Origin: Rostratula benghalensis
Lineage: Eukaryota > Chordata > Aves > Charadriiformes > Rostratulidae
Length of the DNA stretch: 64,000 nt
NCBI GenBank assembly: GCA_013399305.1
Contig: VXAI01000339.1
Coordinates: forward strand, 93,088 to 157,087
Direction of reading: 5' to 3'
The position numbers and the translations under genes are program-made. This document shows positions 29,501 through 41,500 of this stretch, in pieces. The first letter of the stretch is position 1, and each line of letters begins with the position of its first letter. The notes beneath the pieces were generated by a model, which was not told the DNA's origin, made no database searches, and worked only from the letters and a program-made list of their open reading frames with translations.

Positions 29501-32500
29501 TTTTAATTAGCAAATCAGGGAGTTTGGTTTGGGGGTTTTTTTAACATAGATAAAAACCAGCGATTCACACCCAGAAAGATTTACCATGGCTACAAAATCA
29601 CAGCTAATCACTAGGGTGCCTGATGCTTTTTTCATCACCAGCCTTCTCTTCCCTCCCTCCCTACCTCCTCCTGCAACAATCCTGCTACATCTTTCCCAGG
29701 ACTGCAGCATCAGAGCAAATATTCAAGTACATTTATGCACTTAAATGCCTTTCGAATTGTATCAGGCTTGCCATTATTACTGCGATTAGCTCAGAGCAAA
29801 CTTCAGCCACAGGCTGAATTGTTTGCCTGGCTTTGTTTAGCTGTTAAATGGAGGCAGGCTGAAACAGCAGGCTCAGCACATGTTCCTCCACCAGGCAGTT
29901 CCCTGTCATACCAGTCGTTGAGAGCAACCAGACAGAGCCACACAGCATCCTAGCGGCACAGCTCACTGCTGAACCAGTCAGTGAGAACTGGCAAAGTCCA
30001 CCGAGTGCCCTGGCAAGAGCCAAAGGAGCTCAGCTCCAAATTCAGAGCTCTGGATGTCGGTTCTGACACCCCTGTGTCAAGGAAGCACCCAGGCTAGAGT
30101 CAGAGAGGAGACCCAGATTGCTTCTGATTGCTTACACCAAGCAGTGCTAAACCCTCAAGTCACATGGGGAATTCACTCTAAGTTGAGAGAGTAGTACTTA
30201 AAAATATTTACCCACACAACTATAAAGGCAGCAACTTTGTGAGTGATCCAGAAGCAGAAATCACAACCTCCGAAGGGAAAGCTTCAAAATATAGTCTTCA
30301 TTTTGTGCCACCAAACATGGAAAAATTTACGAGGTTTATATTTCATTATTTTACAGAAAAATATGGAGGGTAACAGTAGGCCACTATTCTTTAATTCCTA
30401 GTTCTTCATTTCATGCCTTATCAGAGAGAAATACTAGTACTTTCTCATTTCAAGTCTGACAATTGCTTGCCTCCAAGAATTCAAAAGATACACCTCAGAG
30501 AGTTAAGATGGCTACAGAAATATGGAAAGGAAGAACATGGAAACAGTACTGTCCACAGTGGGAGGGTAAGAAACAAAGAAAGCCCCACATATCCCTCAGA
30601 ACCATCAAGAAAAGGAAAAAAAAAAGTTATTCATGCTGGGAAAGGTGTACAAAATTCCTACTCTTGACATTTAGCATTCTAAATAAGCCAAATATCTGAA
30701 ACCTTATCTACTTTAGGGCTTTTGACTTGAAAACAAGTTACTTTACAGGCACAGTCACCTACTTGGTGGTGTAGGAGGAGAAAAGAGTGGAATTACTTTC
30801 TGGTTTTTGAGTAACCTAAGGCTTATGGGAGAAAGTCTCCCATGGAGACTAACACCAGGATATAACGCCCATACACAACAGAGATGCAGGAAGAACTCAA
30901 ATAACTTTTGAATGCTATTTATAAGCAAACATCCCACTTGAACTCTTTTCTCCAAATTTCTTGCATTCAGTGGGAAATTGTGTCCAACTGGGCTGCAGTT
31001 ACTTTTGTAAATCAGAAAATAGCTCTGGCTCAGTACAGTCCTCTGTGACTATCTGGGAGGAAAAAACCCTGAAATTACTTCTACTTCTTCAAGCAAAGAA
31101 CTAAGAGTAAACTTTGAGGGCCAGGGATATCATTGACTTCTCTCAGAAGACCATGGACTTTTAGCCCTCAGTGTACACCAATCATGTATGGCAAAGCAAG
31201 CCAAAATATGCAAGTATTTTCAGAGTGTGATCAAGCATAAGCATCACCACCCTAATGATGTATAACACAGGCTAGTGTATAAATTCATGTATCAAAATGA
31301 ACATTTGAGAGACTGTTCATAAACCTCTCCCTAAAACAGCCTTTCAGTGTGCTGTCATTACACACACGCTGTGTAACAAACCAGCCTGAAAATAAGACCT
31401 ATGCAAATGCGACAGTAGATTACAGAGTACAAAACAACCAAAAATCAAGAATACAGTCTTTGGAACGGGGGGGGGGGAAACAAAAAAAAGGTATTTATTT
31501 TACCGTGACCCAATTTGAGGAAAGATCTACTGTTAATGTACTTGAAAAAAGCACCTCTACAAGAACAGCACAGGAGACTCCTACCATCACATCTTTTTAT
31601 TCTATGCAGCATCTTCCTACAGTTCAAAAACACAAAGTGAAGAGGACACAGGAACATCAAGAGGTGCACTTTCACCTCAGTCAGTGTCTCTGAAGCTCTG
31701 CTTCTTCAGTTGGAGCTGTTGTCCATGAGAGGTCACAGGATCTAACATGTGCTGACATAAGCTTCACTGAGCTTCTCTGGAGCACAACGCAGAGAGAACT
31801 TGGACCATGTACTAATGAAATGGCCGGGTGCTGGATGAAGTTGCTCCAAAGAGTGAGTATGGAAAAATCCAGCCAACAAAGATTTTACTGAAGCAAACTT
31901 CTTCCATTATTTCTCTCCAGGTCTTTACCATTAGCTACATAAGTTTAAAATAGAGTTTTTCTCTCTCTCACGCTGTCTCCATAGTTCAGGAGTATGTTCA
32001 CTTATACAGAATGCTAGTAGCCAAAAGCACAACCACATTGCAAGCTTCTCCTCTTTTCATTATTAAATCTTTGAACATACTCCTTTCCTTGTAAAGACTC
32101 CCAAAATGTTCTGCTTGCTTGGTTTTGGCATTACAAAGCAAAGCAAACTGGAAATCAGGCCAGTTTGGCTAGAATATCCTTGCTCACTGTGGTCTTCCTT
32201 TTTTTACTCAAATCCATGTAATTCTTTGAAAGCAAAGATATAATTTTAACCTTTACAATGATTCAGATTCAAGAAGGTTTTTTAAAAAACGTATTTATTC
32301 ATATAAGCCCATAATCAACTGCACAAATACAGAATAATTTGTTCAGGTAACAGTTCTTCAGAAAGGTATTGGCAGATTTAAAGTCAAATTCAGCTTGTAA
32401 CCAAAGTTTCTCCTGCAAAAGGCAGATAAACTGAGATGTAGAAACAAAAGCACAACTTGGAAGACAGATGAAATAATACTTCTCTCCATGCATCAATAGA

Positions 32501-35500
32501 GCACCACTTGAGTAACATTACTAGTTTGGGGGCAACAAGTGCTGACCACGTACAGAGACTCCAGAGGAGAAGAGGAGCAGATGAAAGTCTAAACATTGAG
32601 TTCAGGGCAAAGAAAAAAAAAAAAAAAAAAAGAACTGAGGAAGGCAGCAGTTTGCAAGTTGGTTCTCAGGATGGCTGCATTGAAAAAGTAAACACTGAAC
32701 TCAGGTACGATGCATAAAACAAGCAAGCAAAGCAGCTCCATAAAAAACCCCAATTGCTTTAGCATGACAGCTTTCTTCTTTTCCTTGTGAAGCCCTTCCA
32801 AAGTAGCTTAGTGCCTCCTTCACCCCCATATTTTAGCCTGTAACACTAAGGACTGATACTTGAAAAAACCTTCTCATCCTGAGGGCTACAGCTGGCTCGG
32901 CATGCTGCGGAGTTTCTACCACTGGGACAGCTTGTTGAACCAGTGTCTAACCCACCAGGAATGGCACAAGCAGAGATGAACTTGCCCAGGTAGAAGGAAG
33001 AGAAGGAAATGAAAGTACATCGACTGAGATTTCTTTCAGCCCTATTTTTCGAAAAGTTTTAAGAAGCTGTACAGAATTTGAGAAGGTGATGGCTAAATGA
33101 CAAGTTAGTAATTGCTGTTTTAGACATAATGCTTTGTTACACAGGGAAAAAAGTTGTTACAGAACCATGCCATTTTTCCATAGCAAGTATTTTCTTGATG
33201 GATACAATTAGGATAAATTTCTGCAATTCATTAATATATTTTTTTAAAAAAGTTTCCTAGCATGTGCTGAATCCTCAAGTATTTATATACTTCATATTCA
33301 CAAAGCCAGGAGGCCTGCATGGATGAACAAGGAGCTCCTCAATGCACTCAAAATCAAAAAGGAAGGAAACAAGGACAGGTAGACTGAGAAGAATACAGAG
33401 AAATTGTCCAAGCAGCCAGGAACCAGGTTATGAAAGATAACACCCAGACAGCATTAAATCTGTAGATGTACATCAGTAGATAAATCTTGGCAGGGTCACC
33501 AAGGGAAACAAGACAAACTTTTACAATTATGTCAGTGATAAAAGGAAGACTAGGGAAGATGTGAGCCCTCTCCAGAAGGAAACAGGAGGTCTGGTCACCA
33601 AGCTATGCAGAAGGCTAAGCTACTCAATGACTTTTTTGCCTCAGTCTTCACCAGAAAGAGCTCTAACCACACAGCCTAAGTCGCAGAAGGCAAAGGCAGG
33701 GACTGAGAGAATGAACAACACACTGTAGGAAAAGACCAGGTTTGAAACCAGCTGAGGAACTTGCAGGTGCACAAGTCCATGGGACCTGATGAGATTCATA
33801 CACGGGTCTTGAGGGAGCTGGTGGATGAAGTCGCTAAGTCACTTTCCATTGTTTTTGAGAAGTCATGGCAATCTGGCAAAGTTCCCACTGACTGCAAAAG
33901 GGGAAATGTAACCCTCATTTTCCTAAAGGGAAAAGAAGGCAGCTCAGGGAACTACAGGCCAGTCAGTCTCACCTCTGAGCCTGGCAAGATTGTGGAGCAG
34001 ATCCTCCAGGAATCTCTGCTAAGGCATGGGAAATAATTAGTGATAGCCAATGTGGCTGCACCAAGGGCAAATTTGGTGACCTTCTATGACAGGGTTACAG
34101 CATTGGTAGATAAGACAGCAACAGATGTCATCTACCTGGACTGTACATGACACCACTTGGACACCATCCCACTCGACTCCTGGTCTCTAAACTGGAGAGA
34201 CACAGATTTGAAGGATGGAGCACTCGGTGGATAAAGAACTAGCTGGATGGCCACACACAAAGCGTTGTGGTCAACAGCTCAATGTTCAAGTGGGAAACAG
34301 TGACAAGTGGTGTTCCTTAGGGGTCTGGTACTGAGACCAGTGCTAGTCAACCTCTTTGTCAACAACACTGTGGGATTGAGTGCACCCTCAGCAAGTTTGC
34401 TGATGACACCAAGCATTGTGGCGTGGTCAACACACTGACGGAAGGGATGCCATCCAGAGGGACCTGGACAGGCTGGAGAGGTGGTCCCTCTGTAAACCTC
34501 ATGAAGTTCAACCAGGCCAAGGGCAAGGTCTTGCGCCTGGACAGGAGCAACTCCCAGTATCAACACAAACTGAGCAGAGAACAGATTAAAAGCAGCTCTG
34601 AGAAGAACTTGGGGGTGTTGGTGGATGAGCCAGCAGTGCATGCTCACAGTTCAGAACGCCAAACATATCCTGGGCTGCATCAGAAACAGCATGGCCAGCA
34701 GGGTGAGGGAGGTGATTCTGCTCTGGTGAGACCCCACCTGGTATACTGTGTCTAGCCAACATCAGAAGGTCATGGATCTGTTGGAGCAGGTCCAGAGGAA
34801 GGCTACAAAGATGATCAGAGGGCTGGAGCCCCTAACTGCTGTGAGGACAAGCTGGGAGAGGTGAGGATGCTCAACCTAGAGAACAGAAAGCTCTGGGAAG
34901 ACCTTATAGTGGCATTCCAGTATCCAAAAAGGGCCTACAAGAAAGCTGGGGAGGGACTTTTTACAAGGGCATGTAATGATAGAACAAGGGGTAATGGCTT
35001 TAAGCTTGCACAGGGGAGATCTAGATGAGATCTCAGAAAGAAATTCTTTGCTGTGAGGGCGGTGAGATCCTGGCCCAGGTTGCCCAGAGAGGCTGTGGCT
35101 GCCCCATTCCTGGAGCGGTTCAAGGCCAGGTTGCAGGGGGCTTTGGGCAACCTGGTCTGGTGGGAGGTGTCCCTGCCCAGGGCAAGAGGTTTGGAATAAG
35201 ATGATCTTTAAGGTCCCTTCCAACCAAAACCATTCTATGATCCTATGATAATATAAAGTCCATTTTTGTGCAAGATGCTTAACGTACTACAGCTTGTTTT
35301 AAATCAAGATATTTAAGTTCTCAGCTTCTAAAATAAAGTCTTTAAAAAGGTAGAAAATAGTTTATAACAGGCAATGAAACTGCTTACACCCCATTGGTCA
35401 GTTCCCATATAGGTTGAGAACTGACCTGTTGGAGAGCAGTGATGGGGAAAGAGACCTGGGGGTCTTGGTAGACAGCAGGATGCCCATGAGGCAGCTCTGT

Positions 35501-38500
35501 GCCCTGGTGACCAGGAAGGCCAATGGCATCCTGGGGTGTAGGAGAAGGGCTGTGGTCAGTAGGTGGAGAGAGGTTCTCCTCCCCCTCTCCTCTGCCCTGG
35601 TGAGACCCCATCTGGAATAGTGTGTCCAGTTCTGGGCCCCTCAGTTCCAGAAGGACAGGGAACTGCTGGAGAGAGTCCAGGGCAGAGCCACAAAGATGAT
35701 GGAGGGAGTGGAGCATCTCCCAGAGGAGAAAAGGCTGAGGGAGCTGGGTCTCTTGAGCTTGGAGAAGAGGAGACTGAGGGGTGACCTCCTGAATGTTTAT
35801 AAATATGTAAAGGGTGAGTGTCAGGAGGATGGCGTGTCCTATAATTGGCTGTCATTGATGTCCAATGATAGGACAAGGGGCAATGGGTGCAAGGTGGAAC
35901 ACAGGACGTTCCACTTAAATATGAGAAAAAAGACTTCTTCACGGTGAGGGTGATGGAACACTGGAAGGGGCTGCCCAGAGAGGTGGTGGAGTCTCCTTCT
36001 CAGGAGACATTCCAAACCCACCTGGACATGTTCTTGTGTGACCTGCTCTGGGTGTTCCTGCTCTGGCAAGGGGATTGGACTGGATGAGCTTTCAAAGTCC
36101 CTTCCAATCCCTGAGAGTCTTTGATTCTGTGATTGAAAAGATAGACACTTGCTTCCATAAGCAGAACCAAAGATTAGTGGCAATATATTCTACATAATTT
36201 TATTCTTCATTGCTCTGGTGAAAGCTAGCTTGACTTTATAGAAATTATCAGAATTTGATCAATTACACATGCATATACAAAATCAACATTTTTATTGTTA
36301 TTACTTCCTAAATATGCAATAGTATTATTTTGTCAAAGGTGAGTTACCAGTTGAAAAAAGCAGATTCACCTGTTACACCTTATACTGTAAAGTATTAATG
36401 AATCAGTATAATCTGTTGCTTCTGACACTTCTAAAAAACCCAAATATTTAATACCATTATAAAACTGACAGAAGAACAATGTATTGCAGATCCACCACCA
36501 AGAGCTTATTTAATTCCTTTCACGTGTCCTGAAACACCCGTCACAGCACACAGTTGACAGTTTAAGCAACTCCTATGTAAACACATAGCAAGAAGTTGCT
36601 ATGCTATTGCTTCCAATATAATTACATCTCCTATATACTTTCAATCAGCCCCAGAAGGGGCGGCTACACATTTAGACAACCAACTTGACCTACCAGTCTG
36701 TCTAGTATGGAACTAAGTGTTTGGCACTAGTTACTGCCACTACACTTCGTCATTAAGTTACAGAACATTTAAAAAATAAAATAAAATAAAATAAAATCTG
36801 AGTGAAGAGATTCAGATCTGATCTTCTGCACGCTACAAGGCATTCACTTAGCACTCAAAACTCGGTTCTGAACAATTCTAAACTCTAGTTTTATCATCAT
36901 GTGCTAAGGAAACTACATGACTGACAAATGCAGAAAACAATCAGAAATGCAAACTTTAAACCGAAACCTGTGTACAGTCTTCTTGCAGGAGATACAAGCA
37001 AGAGACAGTCCTTTCTACCTCCAGTAAGGTAGAAAACTCCCTCACTCTCTTAGAGCACTTAGGGAGACAAGTTGCATTTTGATGAACTCATCTTGCAAGT
37101 GTAGTAACTGCTTCATTTCCCAAGGTTATCATCTACGCTCCCCTCTGACACTAGCATCACAAAGGACTGTACCAGTAGCCATCTGGTTGGGGATAGAAGG
37201 CACGCACATGAACAAAACAGAGAAACATTGGGAAAAAAAAACAAAAACAAAAAGACCACCACACTCAAATAAGATACATTCTATGGTGAGAGATTTGGGT
37301 GAACAGCAATTTTTACCAGATATTAGCTCCAAGCAACCTGTGATTTTTACTAGTAGGGTTTTATTTTTCTGTACCTGATTAATATCACAGCCCCACAGAA
37401 CTAGCTTACCTCCAGAAGTGCTATGCAAGATCATTATCTACCAACTCTAGCACAAATCTCAAGACAACCAAACCAAAACTTCATTTCAATGCACAACCAG
37501 GAGTCTTACTGGCTGTCCCACCACCAAGCCCTCCTACTCTGTAAGGGGAACCCACCTCCCACACGGGCTGCAGGACCGCACTGCCCACAACAGCACAGAG
37601 CCACACTGACTGGACATGACTAATTCCACTTTGATGTATAAAAAAGGAAGCATATACATAACAAACAAAAACACGCTCCCTACTTTCCTTCTTTGGCTAA
37701 GGCTCCTCCAAGCTCTAATATAAGAGGTCCTGAAAACACCACTGAATGTAAAAAAAAGCTTTTTAACCAGGAACATATCCATATTGGAGCAGAACAGCAA
37801 AGGGGATTTTATCTTGCAGAAGACTCCAACTTGCATTAAAAATAAAATATAGCAAATAGAAAGGAGAGGTAGAATTGTTAAAAACAATACATCCAGGACT
37901 TGGAAAAAAAATCCCATTAAAAGGAGAATTGCACAAGTTGTTCCCAGTATGGCCCTGAAGGACTGGCTGATTAACCCGAGATACACAGATAGATATATAG
38001 ATATACATAAATATGCAGACAGCTTAAGAGACTGAGGATTACCCTGGCCAATGTTAATACTACACAAACTGAAACTTGTAACTTGCTGTCTTACCTCTTA
38101 CCACTCCTTACCCTTGCTGTAGAAAAGTTAAAATCTCAGAATCACCTTTGCCACAGTATTCCAAAAGCACAGTGTTCAGATTTGGTAAAATAACTTAGCT
38201 ATGATAGCTAAAAGCATTGATTAAAGTGTTATGACAATGAAACAGTTCTTCACAGCAAAATCCAACTGAAAAAGAGCCAAAAAATACGAAGCTGGTACAT
38301 TCAACACACTTACAAAGTATGGAAGTTAAATTTCACTAAAGAGTAGGATTAGACTAGACTTTCTCTAATCTAAAATCCTACTAGATTAGAAAAATATTTA
38401 AATCATGCAAAACCTCACAGAAATGTAATATTAATAATTAAATTACATGCACAAAATTAAGAGTTTATCCAACTTACTCAAAAGCACAACACATCTGTAT

Positions 38501-41500
38501 GTTTCACATACCATATATTCCTTCCCACTCTGAATCTTTAGGTGGTGAAGAAAGAAAATGAGCAAGTCACTGTAATGTGCCAGTATCTCAAAGGGCAAAC
38601 GTTTTCCAGTTAACAACAGTGGGGATTTCAGTAGTTGGGCAGCTTTGATCCCTAAGGAAACACCTAGAATGAAGCCTATTCAAACTGTCTTAATGAAAAT
38701 TGTTTCTTATTTGATCCATATTCTGTGTCCATGTAACACCAAGTATTTCAGATCAGATAAAATTAGGGTGAAAAGCCTTTCTTGGTTAAAAAAAAAAAAC
38801 ACAACATATATATGTATGTATCAGTCAAACTAGTTGTACTAAGAGGAAGACTTTTGCTATAATGAAGGCAGCTAAGAACGCTTCAAATTTGATATTGCTA
38901 TATCTTTACAGTAAAGTGCCATCTCTGCTCAAATTCCAGCAGTCCTCTCTCAGATTCCCCCCAATGAAGAACCTATTTTTCCTTTTTATTCAAGAATACA
39001 GATAGATGCAGGAATGCATTTATTACATTCCATGAGCACAGAGGTGCAGCCACTAAACTGACAAACACGAGCTGTCCATTTTCTGCAGCCCTCAACCTCT
39101 TCCGTCTGAAGTGGAACCTGGATAACCCTTACAAGGGTAACTTTCAATGAATTAGATGCTCACCTCCATTTCCATCACAAGTTATCATAAGCCCTAAGAA
39201 AAAAACCACAAGGTTCACACATGAATCTTGCTTGAAACAACACGATCAAAGAACGTCTCTAGCCCAGTCTCTGACAACTTCCAAGGGGTCTCTTCACCAC
39301 AGGACATAAAAAATGTACAGTTTGCTTTTGAGCTGTTCTTTTAGACCACAGCCCACTGCCCCGGTGTGCTGGATCACTGGTCTATCTTAGCACATTCAAG
39401 CTCTCTAATGTTGGAGGAAACAAATATAATTTACTTTAATAAAAATCATCCTTGATATTGGTGAGTGATGAATGGATTTGGTCACACCACCAACAACAAA
39501 AAAACCAAACCAGGTTTGGTCGACAGCTTGGAAAGTGAGCAAATAGTGAGAGATACATACACACATTGGAAAGCATTCAATTTTACAATTGCTGAATCTC
39601 ATTCTACCCTTCCAGTTTATCCTAAAAGCAGGCAGATTTTATCTGAGCCCATTCATATTTTGACCTGCGTTCTGTATTTCCACTAAGTAGGTGATTACTT
39701 CCACTTTCTGCCTTTCCCAGTTCCAGAATATACAACCTATATTGGTTGTATATTGGTAGGCCCTCCATCCCACCAGCTTCCTACAGAGCACTATCAGGCC
39801 CTCACACCCGAGTCAGCTACTGAAATGCAACAAGTATTAAAGACACCCGATACTGAAACAGATTTCTCTTTCACCATTTAGAGTTCATTTAATCACCCAG
39901 AGTCTCAAATACAGCAAACTATCTATGTGAGGGTCTCTGGTCACCATTAATCCTGTATTTCAACAAAAAAAAATGATATATAACTTGCTCCCTGTTTGAA
40001 GATAAAGTAAGCAAACCCTTGGCTGAACACGATTCCTCTCCAAAGTACCCTGATTTTCCTCTTTATAAACAGTAGTAGGACTTCCAAAGAACTCACTGCT
40101 AACAATGCTCTTCACTGCATAAATGCTCCACAGGAATACTAACTGCTCTAGTGCCAGCCAAAGAGTTCTTTACCACTGTCTTCTGAATCTATTCTTTGAT
40201 TCTTCATGTAAAGTGCTTCAACATTCAGATTGAGAAGGAACACGTTAGAAGATCTGCCAGTAAGGACACCAGCACTCAAGCTATTTTGCCAAGCTAAAAA
40301 CCAGTTCAGTAACATTCTACATCACTTCCCAGAAAACTCAGCAAAAACATGCTAAAACACTACAAACAGGATATTTTAACTGCAGGGATTAACATTTTGA
40401 TATTTTACAGCTATCTGTGGGCACAGAATACACCAAACAGGCGTCCGGAATTTTTATTTGACTGCAGGCTTCAACCAACACCTTTCTCTATCCTCTTTAA
40501 GAAACAACTTGAGCTCCAAAACCAGGACTGCACTGCATAAGCAAGTCATTTTCCCATCCTGATGCATACAAAAGGAGGGACCAGTAAATGGAACAGCTTT
40601 AACCTGTCACAAACCATCCCCAACTCTTTGATGGTGAGCTTGCCCTTGGGTTGAGGGACCCACAGAGGAACTTGCCAAGAAGAGGAGGAGCTCTGAACAC
40701 TATAACCATTCACTCACAGCAACAACAAGCTCTCATCCTCCAGCAGTCAACTACTGTCCCTAAAAAGGACATTTAATAGGCAATCTTACTGAAAATCCAC
40801 AGAAGAACCACAATTGTTCAGACCTGGAATATTATTTTAAGAAATCAACAGTATCCTGCTTAACAGTGGAGTTGAATGCTTCTAGTGCAGAACATGAATT
40901 CACTGTCAGAATACTAAGAATCTGTTTAATTACAGTCTGAAAAATGGAAACATCTCCAAACAGTATAGCTCTCTTCCCACAGGTTATTTTAATCTGTAAA
41001 TTTTAGTTTTTCAGTTTATTTTAATCTGTTTTTTCTTTGCTACTAGGAGTCAAACTGAAGGAAGGTATAAAAAAAATACTTGGTTTGTTTAGGATAAATT
41101 AAAAAAATTAAATCTTGTTCTTGGGGAAGTTATCTTCAGTTTCTGAAGATGAAAATAACTCATATTTATCATGTTCATAGAACAGTGAAGTCTCTTGGTC
41201 TTCAGAATGTAAAGCTGTTGGTTTTGGGGTTTTTTTTCAGGAAATACAATCACTGACAGTTGTTGTTAAATAAAGTGCCTGTGCTTTGCTTAAACAGATT
41301 ATAAAAGGAAGTATGGCTGTCCAAACTAAAGCTAATCAGCCAGGTTTTCAGAGGACACAGCAGACACAAGGAATCTGAATGCTGTTTGTGTGCATATGGA
41401 CATCTAGGTATGTATATGTATATACACTTGCTGCTGTGTTAAGGGGGGCAAGGCACAACCCCCTCTTGCTAAAAATTCTACTTAAGGTTTTCACCCTCAG

